Notes under the pieces: model-generated | Database searches by the model: none | What the model saw: only the letters and a program-made list of their open reading frames with translations | What the model was told of the DNA's origin: nothing | Source of the DNA: Protea cynaroides | Lineage: Eukaryota > Streptophyta > Magnoliopsida > Proteales > Proteaceae | Reading direction: 5' to 3' | DNA: 64,000 bases | Assembly (NCBI GenBank): GCA_028583415.1 | Contig: CM053266.1 | Span: 82,280,149 to 82,344,148, forward strand | Part shown: piece by piece, positions 1 to 11,225 of the stretch | Position numbering within the stretch: the stretch's first letter is position 1 | Layout: each line of letters starts with the position of its first letter | Translations under genes and position numbers: made by a program

Positions 1-800
1 CGATTCTCTTAGTGATCGGTGATCCTGAATGGACTTTAAAGAGGCTGGGTAGCCTGTAGGTAATTTTCAAGTAAAAAAAAGGGAGAATGAATGAAAACTT
101 GCGAAGAGAGGGCAGTGGGTGGACAAGGTTAGGCAAGTAAGCGCGGAATTGCGTATGGTAAGATGTGCGGGCCCAGGGCGGTGGGTGAGGCAGGGTCGAA
201 GACGCTGATGCTTAGCAGCGCCTTACAACCCCCTATCGGGTAATAATACGCCCGGGAGGGAAAATATCTTTTTGTAAGAACATCACCAACATGTACTCAT
301 TTCCGGCCGGCGGTATCATTGCTGAGTGATCGCTCGCTATCTGGCTGGAAAAGGTGGTCCGGAAGCTTCCTCTCTCCCAGCAAACAAGACGAGATCACCA
401 CTTCTCTCAGTAATGGACTTCCTTGAATTCTTCCTTAGCCTTAGATGTCCTTTCACAATCAAAGTGCTTTCCCACGGGGCACCTTCCGCTATTTCATACA
501 AGTCATCCAAATCAAATGGGCGGGTTCGCAGATTATTGGTCGGTCCCTGGGGAGAGGGGGAAGGGAGAAGCAGGGCTCGAAGAACGAGCCGTGCAAGGAC
601 GCAGGGATATAGCAAGTAAGCAGCAAGGTTCTCCCTTCAGGACCGACTACAACAAGCTCGCGACTCTAATAGAAAGAAACGGTAAGCTCTCTGCTCTATT
701 TGCTTGCAACTGAACGGGAAGTGGTTGATGCAGTCCAAGTCTACTCCAGAAGGGGCCGAAAGAAGAAAGAACCTCCCAAAATTGGGCCAGGCCCAATTGG
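1..800. other. Probable mitochondrial-derived segment (NUMT-like), left part
   Basis: This stretch has a more balanced base composition than the AT-rich flanks and the texture of plant mitochondrial intergenic DNA: purine-rich runs, frequent AAGAAAGAA tracts and CCCGGGAGGGA-type blocks. The short open frames on both strands resemble no protein family I know. A second segment of the same texture lies at 1412-1925, with an LTR-like block between them, so this looks like one organellar insertion later split. The attribution rests on sequence texture only. Confidence 0.4.
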
Positions 801-816
801 CTGACCAATCACCCCC

Positions 817-1411
817 ACTGTTCACGTGAACAGTGTTTACGGTACTGTTCACGTGAATAGTACCAGCAGCAGATTTTTCACTCTTTTTTTTATTTCCTAA
901 AATATAGTGTTAGTTATTTAGAATTTTAATTGTTTGGAAACTAAGAACTTTCTTAAATTTAGTTTCCTAAAAGTGTTTAGAGACTTTCCTATTTTCTATC
1001 TTGGAAACTTTCCTATTCTCTAAAAAGGAAGTTTCTGTTTTAGTTAGGATTTCCTATTATTTTGTAATCTTACAAATTATATAAGTAAGAAGTAAAAGAA
1101 GGTTGGGGCAGATTTAGACCAGAAAAAAGAAGAGAGTTTAGCTCCTGATTTTCTGGTTGAGTCTGATAGGTTGTGAGACTCAACCGAAATATTCTGTTTT
1201 ATGGTTTTCTTGTCCTTCTGTTATTTCCTTCAAGTTCTTATTATTGCATACTGAATTGCGATACCATTAAGTGCTGATTTGATCAACGAAAGCGTGGGAT
1301 TAAACCAGTCCCGTTTTCAGATGATAGGTAGTTTTCAAAAATTCACATCTCTCTCATTTGTGATCGGATCATCTCCAACTTTGGATATGTCTTCAAGTAC
1401 ATCCTAAAGAT
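817..1411 (+). mobile_element. Probable solo LTR inside the NUMT-like DNA
   Basis: The block opens with TGTTCACGTGAACAG, a palindromic start followed by a second imperfect copy (ACTGTTCACGTGAATAGT). It turns AT-rich, has a TATA-like ATTATATAAG near 1074-1083 and continues with promoter-leader-like sequence. There is no coding frame, primer-binding site or second LTR, so a solo LTR (possibly copia-type) is the best guess. The right edge is uncertain and I found no clear target-site duplication. Confidence 0.4.
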
Positions 1412-1925
1412 CATTTCCTTCAAGTTTGAAGAACAACCAATCTCATCGAATTTTTCTTTCTATATTCCTGATTTATGTGGTCGAAGCACCACTACACCAG
1501 GTGGCAAATTGTCTCGTTCCCAGCCTTCATTCCTGCCTGCTCGCTTCCACACACGCCTTGCATTCTGAACGGTTGCCCTTCCTTCAGTCGAACCCCGCTC
1601 CCGCTTAGATAGAACAGGTACAAGGGCGCCAATTTTATCGCTTATACAGACCTTGACTGCCGCAAATCCTGTCAGCCGAATTTTCTTTAAAGTCTCTATT
1701 CTGATTTCTGGGTTGGGTTAAAGAAAGATCCTGCAACAAAGGGAATTAATTATGATTGTCATCCTTGAACCCTCTTTGCCATCAGTGCTTTAGGAAAGTC
1801 CCTGAAAGGGTCGGATGCGCTCGCCCAACGAGAAAGGCCCTGCCCTTGCAAAGTCAAAAGAAAGAAGAGAACGAAAGGAGAACATAACTTTGTATTTTGT
1901 AACTCTGACGGAGTCATGTTTAACC
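1412..1925. other. Probable mitochondrial-derived segment, right part
   Basis: Composition and texture match 1-800: GC-balanced, rich in AAGAAAGAAG and GAACGAAAGG blocks, and without a convincing protein. The 60-codon open frame at 1426-1608 has no recognisable domain. It probably continues the left segment across the LTR-like insert. Confidence 0.4.
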
Positions 1926-1932
1926 TTGAATG

Positions 1933-1933
<1 letters not shown>

Positions 1934-2002
<69 letters not shown>
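1934..2002. repeat. (TA)n microsatellite, about 69 bp
   Basis: An uninterrupted alternating TA run. It produces IYIYIY open frames on both strands, which are not genes. It is followed by an A-run near 2014-2028. Confidence 0.97.
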
Positions 2003-2006
<4 letters not shown>

Positions 2007-2036
2007 GAATATTTAAAAAAAAAAAAAAATACACTG

Positions 2037-2120
2037 TGAATGCCTTGGTCGCCTAGGCAACACGTAGGCACCTAGGATGACCCCGAACGCCTTGGGTCGC
2101 TTTGTCGCCTTGACAACTAT
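2037..2120. repeat. Possible MITE terminal fragment
   Basis: The stretch repeats the words GCCTTGG, GTCGCC and CCTAGG and ends in CGCCTTGACAACTATGG. Its reverse complement, CATAGTTGTCAAGGCG, resembles a terminal sequence I associate with plant MITEs. No opposite terminus is visible, so this would be one end of a broken element. Confidence 0.3.
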
Positions 2121-3387
2121 GGCAGTTGATAGTAGTATAGGTCACTACGAACCAAGTAGTAGTAGAAGGCTCTTCCATGTGCAAAAAAGGTAGTAGGTAG
2201 TATTAAGCTCCTGCATGAGCAAATACAAGTAAACATGCTCCTTCTCCCCCTTACATGGAGCATTCCACATGAACAGTTAATGCCTAAGATGAACAACTCA
2301 ATAAATCCTATAAGCAAGAGCAGCGGAAAATAAGATCCTTAATTAAATAACCTCTAATCACAATGATGAGGGACCCAGGTTCGGAAACCCTTTGGATCCA
2401 CTAATGGGCCCACCCAAGAGTTAAAGAAGCCAATCTGTAGCTATGGTGGCAATATGGTAATTAACCGCAATGTTCAAGGGGCCATGGATAGTTAACAAAG
2501 CAGGAATGGTAATATTGTAAATTATTAGAACTGTTTAATTTCTTGAGTCAAACAAACAAACCCTTAAGACTTAATTGGAGATAGAATTAAAGAGTTCAGA
2601 TACTCTTGGAAGCAAAGTATTGGAAGGGGAGAAAACAGAATACCCTTAAAAGGCAAGGGCAGTTTTGAAACTAACCTTAAAAGAAGGAATAAAATATGAA
2701 ATAAAGTAGAGAGGGGTTACACATGGGTAGTAGGATTAAATAACAAATGAAAATTGAAGTTCTTCCCCAACTTCAGAGTTGTGAACAGTACCTAAAGGTG
2801 AATGGTAGATGATTCAGATGGGAGAAGTTTCTCATGCAAGCATCATTTGAACTGAAATTTTAGGATGAAGTTGCGAACCCCTTCGTCTGTCAAATCGACA
2901 ACATAAACATCTCAAACAGCATCCAATAGTTGATTTAACAATTTCTGAAATTAATCTCAACAGTAGAACAAGGTCCGATTTCAAGTGGGGTTTGTAAATC
3001 ACTGCAGTGTTTAAGGTTGTGTGTGAAATTAAATGGGTTGAGTTGCCCTAGGATAAGCTGCCTTTGACCTAAATCTCAGGCTGATCCGAGATCTAATGGA
3101 GGAGTTCTATTGAGTTCTTTGAATTCCCAAACCAAATGTAAAACTGTGCGACCGTAAGAACCAGAAATAGTATCAATAGTAAAGAAGGAGAAGAATAATA
3201 AGAACTTGGAAAAGAGAGATCAAATTTAAAAGGAGAGAAGGACAGGAGAACGCAAGAGGTTATGATCTATTTTCTTGAATAGAAACTGCCCAACCACAAA
3301 GATGGACAATCACAAGGGCCCAAAGGACTGAAGGCAAAAAAAGGCATGTGCCTTGGTGAAGTAGTGCCAAGTGCAAGGCAATAAGTG
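2121..3387. other. Non-coding stretch, nothing recognised
   Basis: AT-rich DNA with no frame longer than about 70 codons and no family I recognise. The last 80 bp hold short GGCA/TGCC words (AAGGCATGTGCCTTGG) like degenerate repeat debris next to the copia element. Confidence 0.5.
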
Positions 3388-4073
3388 TGAAATAGAAAGA
3401 TTAAAAGATATGTAAGGTGAGTGATGTCACTTCACCATTCATCACTCAACTTACTATTTTCATTTAATGCCACTAACCATTTTGTTCCCCATTCATTGTC
3501 AAATGGAGTGGGCGTTCAAAGAAGGTAGTCTAACACTTTTGAAGAATGTGAAGCCTCAAGAAACTACAGCGTTCAACAGTCTTTTGGCAGAGTTTTTCAC
3601 GGATGGAGAAACCAAGGCTTCCCTTTCCCTCGAGGGAGAGGAAACGAGCTTTAAATACAACACAACCAATAAGTTTAAGGAAGCTTAAGTGAAAAAAGGA
3701 AAGCGATTGAGCTCTGGGTCTTCTCTAAGTTGGGTTCCTTGTATTAGGTTTGAGTTCACTTGTAAGATCTTTTGGGATGTACGATTTCTTTGGATGAATT
3801 TCTTGTAGGAATATTTATGAGAGTTGTACTAGTGAGATATCTTGGTTGGGTAGGACCCATGTACCGTGTTGTCAAGGTGATGGGTGTAGCTTGTAATTTT
3901 CCCTGATACAGCAAAAAGAGCTCCGTTGAGATTGTCCCGTGGACGTAGGTTATCACACTGGTACCAAACCACGTATATCTTTGTGTCTTTACATCTTATT
4001 CATTTTCTACACTTTACATTTTTACCGCTTCAATATCGTTTTTGCCGATTGTATGAGACGTTTTTTTGCCACA
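3388..4073 (+). repeat. 5' LTR of the copia element
   Basis: A 686-bp block that begins TGAAATAGAAAG, ends GCCACA, and matches the right-hand LTR along its length apart from scattered substitutions. Both share AAGATTAAAAGATATG near the start and GTCTTTACATCTTATTCATT near the end. A TTTAAATA box at 3650-3657 may be the promoter. Confidence 0.9.
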
Positions 4074-4088
4074 TTTGATATCAGAGCT
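4074..4088 (+). promoter_or_regulatory. Primer-binding site (initiator Met-tRNA type)
   Basis: TTTGATATCAGAGCT directly follows the 5' LTR. The standard plant site complementary to the initiator methionine tRNA is TGGTATCAGAGC, so this copy differs by one base (G to A). Confidence 0.85.
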
Positions 4089-4151
4089 ATAGGTTGAGAA
4101 ATCTTTACAGCACGTAATCATCATCGACATACGTGTTTTCGGCATCACAGT

Positions 4152-4900
4152 ATGACAGGATCAACCTCTACAAAGTTTGAAGTGCCTAAGTTCAATGGAT
4201 CAAATTATCCATTGTGGAAGCTGAAAATCCAAGCCGTATTGGTGAAAGATGGATGTGCCGTTGCTCTCGATAGCAAAGATAAAAATCGGTAAATATGAAA
4301 GTTGAATATTTTGCACAGAAAGATTAAACAGCAATGGCGGGTCTGCTACTTTCAGTAGACAATTTTGTCCTCTTTAATGTCTCTGATCAAACCACTGCTA
4401 AAGGTTTATGGGACAAGTTGAAGAATCTCTACGAGGGAAGGTCAATGTCAAATAAAATATTTCTTCGTCGACAATTGTGTAATTTAAAGATGAATGCTCC
4501 TCTTTCTAAGAGCACTTGAATGGGTTTAATGCCCTATTGAGTAAATTGACCGCCATCGGCATCAAAATCGAGGACGAGAAAAATGTAGCACTTCTTTTGT
4601 GTTCTATGCCAGATTCATGGGATTAGGAATCTCAGTATTGGATCAAAGCTTTATATATAGTTAGCTATGGACACATTGCTTTTTGAACTTGAGAGCTCTT
4701 CTGGTAATGTAATGATGGTCCAAAGAAGACCCACAAAATGAAGTTTCAGTGGGAAACAACCGTCAAGATCCAAATCAAAGTGGCATACACAAAGTCCTTG
4801 TTGGAAGTGTGGACAAAAATGCCACATGCATAAGGATTGTAAATCCAAGAAGGAGAATCAAAATTCCAAACCTAAATCTCAAATGCTTCATCATCAACGA
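4152..4900 (+). pseudogene. gag: copia gag (nucleocapsid), broken
   Basis: The start at 4152 gives MTGSTSTKFEVPKFNGSNYP, a typical copia gag opening, and the frame stops after about 45 codons. Gag sequence resumes in other frames (4334-4519, with LWDKLKNLYEG). The zinc knuckle CWKCGQKCHMHKDC (CX2CX4HX4C) is intact at about 4810-4851. In the family this protein forms the virus-like particle and binds genomic RNA. Several stops and frameshifts make this copy non-functional. Confidence 0.85.
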
Positions 4901-4999
4901 GTTTTCAAGGTAATATCATTAAGAAGGGAAATTCATCCGATGACGGCGAGGTGGTGTCCGCGGTTCCAGTTGAAAGTGTATCCATCATTGGATTTTGGA

Positions 5000-7130
5000 C
5001 TCAGACGCTTCTTTCCATATGATGCCACATAGAGAAAGCTTCCATGCATATCAGTTTTATAGTGGCGGTACAGTATACATGGGTAATGATAACTAATATA
5101 GAATTGTAGGGAGTGGAGATGTCCGTATTACAATGTTTGATGGCATCATACATACAATTTCTGGTGTAATGCATGTACCAAACCTGTGGAAGAGTATATT
5201 GTCATTGGAAAAGTTTGATAAAGATGGCTTTAGAATTACTTTGGAAAGGGTCGATTGAAGATCGTCAAAGGAGCACTTATCGTGACGAAAAAATAATTGA
5301 TGGGTGGATTGTATAGGGTGATTAGAGACACTATGGTTGGTGAAGCTATTGTCGCCAATGCTATGATAGAGTCGACAAGTATCTAGCACAGACGCTTGGG
5401 ATACATGAGCATGCAAGGACTAAAGTTATTTCTTGATCGAGGTCTTCTTTCTGGTTTAAAATCTGTTAATTTAGATTTTTGTGAAGATTATCTGTTTGGA
5501 AAGCTTTATAGAGCTCCCTTTTGCCGTGCCACTGCTAAAAGTTAGAATATTCTTGATTTGATATATTCTGACATTTGGGAAGTTCCTGTTGAGTTTTTGG
5601 GTGGCTCAGAATACTTTATTTCTTTTATTGATGATTATTCGAGAAAAGTTTGGATTTATTTTCTTAAAAGGAAAAGTGATGTTAGTACTTCTTTTAAGAA
5701 GTTTAAAGCATCGATGGAAAATCAGAAAGGGACAAAGATAAAGTGTCTGAGAACCGATAATGGAGAAGAATATATCTTGCAAGAATTCATAGATTTTTAC
5801 AGCGAGCATGGAATTCAGAGGCACTACACGGTCTCCCAAAGTCCAAAACAAAACGGAGTGGCTAAGCGTATGAATCGTACGCTGATGGATCATGCTAGAA
5901 GCATGTTGAGCTATGTTGGGCTAGAGCAGAAGTTTTGGGCTGAAGCTGTATGTATAGCTTGTTACGTGGTGAATCGTTCTCCGACAACTGCTCTTAATGG
6001 GAAAATTCCAGAAGAGGTATGGTATAGAAAACTTGTTGATTATTTGTTCCTTCGTACTTTTGGTTGTAATCTTATATTTGGCTTCCTAAATAGTTAAGGA
6101 CTAAGCTTGATGCGAGGTCTAGAAAATATATTTTTCTTGGCTATGCAGCATGACGTAAGGGGGTATAGGTTGTGGGATCCTACTGCCCACGAGTTGGTTA
6201 ATAGCCAAAATGTTTTTAATGAAGATTCATTATAGAAATACGGAAACATCGAGTTATGACTTACGATGTTTGAACTTGAATCACTTATCAAATCAATCTG
6301 AAGAATAGCTAATTGACACTGATGGAGATGAAGTTGATGAAGAGCATACTGAACTAGATGCTAAAACTCAAGGTGACCAGGGACGACCTAAGAGGACTAC
6401 AAATCCTTTTAATTGGCTTAAGGATTATGTCATGTCTTATGCTTGCATCACTGAAGAGTATGAGCCTTATATATATCGAGAAGCCTATGAGTCCAGAGAT
6501 GCTCCTCAATGGAGGGCATCTATGGAAGAGTAGATAGAAGCACTGTACAAAAAAAAAAACTTAAGATCTTGTCAAGTTGCCTAATGGGTGAAAGGCTATT
6601 GATTGCAAGTGGGTCTACAAGCTGAAAAGGAACATTAATGGGAATGTTGAACGATACAAATCCCGGTTAGTGGGAAAGGGTTATGCTCAGAAATCAGGTA
6701 TTGATTTCAACGAATTATTTTCTCTAGTTGTGCGTCTAACTATAGTTCATACTATGTTGAGTATGACAACTGTACTTGACTTAGAGCTTGAGCAATTGGA
6801 TGTGAAAACTGCTTTTTTGCATGGAAATCTTGTTCAAGAAATTTACATTATTCAACCCGAAGGTTTTGTTGAAGAAATGAAGGATTTGCTTTGTCGGCTA
6901 AATAAATCTCTATATGGCTTGAAGCAGGCTCCAAGATGCTGGAACAAGTGATTTAATTCTTTCATTGTGAGCTTGAGGTCAAAAGATGTGAAGTAGATCA
7001 TTGTACCTATGTTCGCAGTCATGGTAGTGATGGCTTCATAATTTTGTTGTTGTTTGTTGACGACATGCTAGTTGTAGGTACCTCTAAAGATGGTATTGCA
7101 GAATTAAAACGGAATTCAATATGAAAGATC
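5000..7130 (+). pseudogene. pol: copia pol, 5' part: protease remnant, integrase, reverse transcriptase
   Basis: A degenerate protease/pre-integrase region lies at about 5000-5400, with GVMHVPNL of the pre-integrase segment. The integrase core is open at 5558-6097: YSDIW and FIDDYSRKVW (first Asp region), LRTDNGEEY (second Asp) and QNGVAKRMNRT (Glu position disturbed). RT continues at about 6480-7100 with QLDVKTAFLHGNL and LYGLKQAPRCWNK; the catalytic box reads FVDDM at about 7056. Stops occur throughout. The product would cut and copy the element's DNA; here it is dead. The RT C-terminal part and RNase H follow after the insertion. Confidence 0.9.
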
Positions 7131-8022
7131 TAGGTGTTGTAAATTAAATTCTTGGGCTAACCATAATTCAAGATTGAGAGAATAGGATGATTTGGATAAC
7201 TCAAAAGAGTTAAGTTTAAAAGGTTCTACGTCGCTTCAATATGTAGCATGCTAAACTAGTTAATATCCCACTTCTTATCATTGTTCGAGGTGTTGATCGA
7301 AACAAGTGGTTTCGTCCGGCACAACTCGGTTTTGATCAAAGTCGACACGAAGCCTTAGGTCGGTACTGAAAAGTACCTGGTTTCGATCCTGGTCTTAACT
7401 CGACCAAGTTTTGACCGAAACCTGGTTTTAACTTGGTTTAGTCCACCTAGTTTTATAAAAGTTTGGGTTTCGATTTCGATAGGTTTCGACCTAAACTTGA
7501 TCAGGTTTTGACTCCAAAGGCAGGAATAGTATACAAGAACAACACTTATTAGGCTACACAAGAACAACATTTATTAGGTAGTTAACACTAATATCATTTA
7601 AGCAAATGTTTACTTAATATATTATTTATAAATAAGCAAACACCCTCCCTCTCAATTTGAACCCAATAAATATAGTTTAAAATTCAAATTCTAAAAAAAT
7701 AAAAGGTTAACCATCCAGTTCAAGAACAAAAACAAATTTTTGGGTGAGGGGGCGATTCCATGATTGCTTGAATCCGAGTTATATTAAAAGTGTTATGCTC
7801 CAGTCAAACCTTGTTAAAAGTACACGAATGCTGTTTAAAGTCTCCCTGGATGAAAATAAGTTTTTGGACATCAAAGCAAGAGATTATTTTGGTGCACTCT
7901 TGGTTTTAATGATGCTTTACTACAATAAGATTTATGAAAATTTTAGATTTGGGTGAAAGCCTAGCATTTGGAAGTTGAAAATCGCCCTGCACCTAAAAAT
8001 CCGGTTTTTGTTCTTGAATTGG

Positions 8023-8027
<5 letters not shown>

Positions 8028-8053
<26 letters not shown>
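8028..8053 (+). repeat. Poly-T run
   Basis: A homopolymer of about 26 T within the insertion; a short AATTGG word precedes it. Confidence 0.9.
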
Positions 8054-8272
8054 GTGAAAACTGGAAAGTTGACTTCTTAAACTTTTGGAATTTGAATTTT
8101 ATACTATTTTTATTGGATTCAAATGGGGGTGTTAACTTTGGACACAATCCTAGGTTTCAATGTACACTATCAAATTTGGGTCCACATCACATATTATTTT
8201 GGATGTTTTTTTTTCAAACTAACATGTGAAATAAGTATAAAAAGGTGGAAATAGGCTACAAAAAAAAATTAG

Positions 8273-8303
<31 letters not shown>
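8273..8303 (+). repeat. (TAA)n microsatellite
   Basis: About ten ATA/TAA units within the insertion. Confidence 0.95.
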
Positions 8304-8305
<2 letters not shown>

Positions 8306-8469
8306 GAAAGTTCTGGGCCTCGAAACCATGGTTTCAAGGTTTTCTGAGAAAAATTCTATGTTTTGACCGAGTTTCAACCCGAGCAACTCGATTTCGAGGC
8401 TAGTTGGTAGAAACCGGCACGTTGAACTTTGTTTCCTATTGGCTGTAAACTGTCTTCTGAATAGTCCTA

Positions 8470-9065
8470 GCACAAAAGTAGAGAAGACAGATGGTTCGTA
8501 CCATATGCAACAGTAGTAAGAAGCCTTATGTTTGCCATGGTGGGCACCAGACTAGACATTGCACAAGCAGTGAGAGCAGTTAGCAAGTACATGGTAAATC
8601 TAGGTCAGGATCATTGGACCGCTATGAAGTGGATCTTTGTTACTTGAAGGGTACTTTTGATATAGCTATCTATTATAATAGCCAAAATTTACAGCTGGTT
8701 GGGCTTGTGAATGCAGATTATGCAGGAGACCGTGACAGACAAAAATCTACTACTAGGTATTGTTTCACTTTAACCGATGATGCAATTAGTTGGAGGTCAA
8801 GATTACAATCTGTGGTGGCTTTGACAATTACAAAAAGTTGAGTACATTACAACAACAGATTCATGCAAAGAAGGCATATGGCTGAAGATCAAGCAGAAAG
8901 CGAAAACTATTTATTGTGATAGTCAGAGTGCGTTACATTTGGCTGTTAATCTAATGTTTCACTCTCGTACCAAGCACATTGATATAAAGTATTACTTTGT
9001 TCGTGATGTAGTAGAAAATGAAGTAATCTCTACAGAAGATTCACATCAACGACAACGTAGTAAAT
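8470..9065 (+). pseudogene. pol: copia pol, 3' part: RT end and RNase H
   Basis: This continues the polyprotein interrupted at about 7280. GTRLDIAQAV belongs to the RT C-terminus. The RNase H region (8614-8841) shows LQLVGLVNADYAGDRD, the typical copia YADADYAGD region in altered form, then TKSTTRYCFTL-like sequence. Later frames carry YCDSQSALHLAVN and RTKHIDIKYYFVRD. Frameshifts separate these pieces. In the family RNase H removes the RNA strand during reverse transcription. Confidence 0.88.
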
Positions 9066-9190
9066 ACATTGACGAAACCTAGTGTGAGGGAGAAGCTCAT
9101 ATGGTGCAGAATTTCCCTTGGGCTTGCAGTTACTAAGTGATTGTTGACAATTGGGCAAATCAGAGATGTGAAGAATATTTGAAAATTAGT

Positions 9191-9207
9191 CTTCAAGTGG
9201 GAGAATA
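9191..9207 (+). promoter_or_regulatory. Polypurine tract of the copia element
   Basis: CTTCAAGTGGGAGAATA immediately precedes the 3' LTR. The AAGTGGGAGA core is the usual copia plus-strand primer site. Confidence 0.8.
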
Positions 9208-9960
9208 TGAATAGAAAGATTAAAAGATATGTAGGGTGAGTGATGTCACCTTAATATTTATCACTTACCTTACTATTCTCATTTAATGCCACTTGCCATT
9301 TTGTTCCCCATTCATTGTCAAATAGAGTGGGCGTTCAAAGAAGGTAGTCGTAGCCACCTTTGAAGAATGTGAAGTCACAAGAAATTACAGCTTTCAACGG
9401 TCTTTTGGCAGAGTTTTTCACGGACAGAGAAAAGAAGGCTTCTCTCTCCCTCTTATGAAGGGAGAGAAAATGAGCTTTAAACACAACACATGCTTAAGGA
9501 AGCTTTTGAGAGAAAGCGAGAGCGATTGAGCTCTAGGTCTTCTCTGGGTTGGGTTCCTTATATTTGTTTTGTGTTCACTTGTAAGATCTTTTGGGGTGTA
9601 CGATTTCTTTGGGTGAGTTTTTCTTATAGGAATACTTGTGGGAGTTGTACTGGTGAGATATCTTTGTTCGGTGGGATCCATATACTGTGCTGTCAAGGTG
9701 AGGGCTGTAACTTGTCATTTTCTCTAATACAACAAGAAGAGTTCCATTGAGATTGCCTCGTGGACGTAGGATACTACATCGGTACCGACCAATGTATATT
9801 TTTGTGTCTTTACATCTTATTCATCATCTTATTCATTTTCTCCAACACCGGTACCGAACTATGTATGTTTTTTTGTCTTTACATCTTATTCATTTTCTAC
9901 ACTTCGCATTTTTCACTGCTTCGGTATCGTATATGCCGATTGTGTGGGACGTCTTTCACA
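9208..9960 (+). repeat. 3' LTR of the copia element
   Basis: A 753-bp block matching the 5' LTR. It is longer mainly because of a tandem duplication of about 64 bp at 9778-9900, around GGTACCGA and CTTTACATCTTATTCAT. It ends TTTCACA. Confidence 0.9.
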
Positions 9961-9974
9961 ACAACAAGGTCCAA

Positions 9975-10150
9975 AGGATATGCTTCTTGCAAATCCCATT
10001 CTTAAGGCACTTTCCTGACTTTTGGGGCATGCTGGAACACCCGAAAAGGTTGTGTTGTTCCAGATGCCAATCAATTTGCATATTTTAGGGAACGGGGGAG
10101 ATTCCAAGTGTATGCTGGCTATTGGACCAGGTGTTTTTACTGACTGCTGA
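9975..10150 (+). pseudogene. Possible exon relic of an unidentified gene
   Basis: Directly after the copia element, two frames joined across one frameshift look protein-like: a short stretch with DMLLANPILKALS, then a stretch of about 43 residues starting LLGHAGTPEKVVLFQMPINL and ending in a TGA at about 10149. The following 700 bp read like a 3' untranslated region. I do not recognise the family, and chance is a real alternative. Confidence 0.25.
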
Positions 10151-11225
10151 CCACAACATCCAAATGACCTGCTCTTATCTGGGTTAGTTCAAGGCTGTTC
10201 CTTCCCCAAAGTCTGTTGCTTGTCAATGGATGGTCTGGATTCTGCATGTTTATTTCTGGTGTGGAGTGTGCCATATTATACAAGAGCCAAAAGAATTGGA
10301 TTAAATAGCTCTCTGGCTAGATTTTATCTCAAAATCTTTTATGAACTAATTCCTTAAAACTAATCTAAATATCTGACCTTGTTATTTATGGAGTTTCACT
10401 TTTTATCATATGTTACTTGTCCTTCGGGTGGGGGGGTTTTTTTTTGGGGGGGGGATGTTTTCCTTTTCCGTATTTTGTTTGGACAGTTCAGATCACACTT
10501 ACATATTGGTTTAAGCCTTTTTATGTCAACTAACGTCAAGGGTCTTTTTGTTTTGAATTGTTAAATGAAGATCTCGTTGGAGAAGAAAGATGGCATGGAC
10601 AAGCTCTGTATGTAATTTTGACCATCTTGAAACAAAGATAATCCGTCCACAGAGCAATTGGGTTGTATAGTTGCTTTCTGTTTGGGGTTCGTGTATCATT
10701 TGTATATCAGCTTAAAACTAACATGTTAAATCTTATTAGGACACATTCATATTATATGTTTATTCAAATCCAATAAAACATCTGCAGAGCAATATTCTGT
10801 ATGTTAAAATAAACAGGAGATTGATGTTTTCTACTCCATGTTATATACATTGGAAAATGAATAAAGAAATGAGTTATTTCTTATTTAGTTGTTTGATTTA
10901 ATTCTAGGCTTTTTGAATGTTTTATTGGATTGAGGAGAATCGATAAATTTTGAACCAAATAGTGCCTGAGCTCAGCTTGGCCTGCCTTAATTTGGTTCAA
11001 AGTCAGGGCCAGATTCAGGCCGATATGCATCCCCTAGATAACTAAAATAATAAAGGGATCAGACTAGATGACAAGATTTTAAATATCAGATTCAGATTGG
11101 CTGAGTTCTATCCACATTGTTTCCCAAACCTTTTCCTACTAACTCAAACAAAACTTGGGTTGATCAACCAAATCAACTGACCTGTCCTGTGTTTTAAATC
11201 CTTTTGACTTGTATGTATCTTTGTT
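10151..11225. other. Non-coding stretch, nothing recognised
   Basis: AT-rich sequence with a G-run near 10426-10454 and AATAAA-like words near 10773 and 10860. No coding frame or known repeat was seen. Confidence 0.5.

Larger units (their letters stand above)
7285..8470. mobile_element. Unclassified insertion inside copia RT
   Basis: Copia coding sequence stops near 7280 and resumes near 8470 (VPYATVV then SLMFAMVGTRLDIAQAV, all in one frame), so the intervening 1.2 kb is foreign. Both ends are rich in the words CGAAAC, GGTTTCGA and CTCGGTTTTGATC in opposite orientations, suggesting degenerate terminal inverted repeats of a non-autonomous DNA transposon. It holds a T-run and a (TAA)n microsatellite and encodes no recognisable protein. 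Exact edges and duplication are not resolved. Confidence 0.55.
3388..9960 (+). mobile_element. Ty1/copia LTR retrotransposon, degenerate
   Basis: The element has two related direct LTRs (3388-4073 and 9208-9960), a Met-tRNA-type primer site after the 5' LTR, and a polypurine tract before the 3' LTR. Between them run gag, a remnant of protease, integrase, reverse transcriptase and RNase H, in copia order (integrase before RT). Stops and frameshifts occur in every domain, so it cannot move on its own. A foreign block at about 7285-8470 splits the RT region. The flanks (AAGTG left, ACAAC right) give no clean duplication, so end coordinates are good to a few bases. Integrase and RT motifs resemble the Tork-type group, a tentative placement. 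Confidence 0.9.

Noticed and set aside
1790..2071. IYIYIY-type frames on both strands (also at 30471-30818 and 59149-59551)
   Set aside because: Direct translations of TA or CT microsatellites.
9747..10088. Hydrophobic plus-strand frame at the end of the copia 3' LTR
   Set aside because: It lies mostly in the duplicated LTR segment and ends in unrelated flank; not conserved in the 5' LTR.
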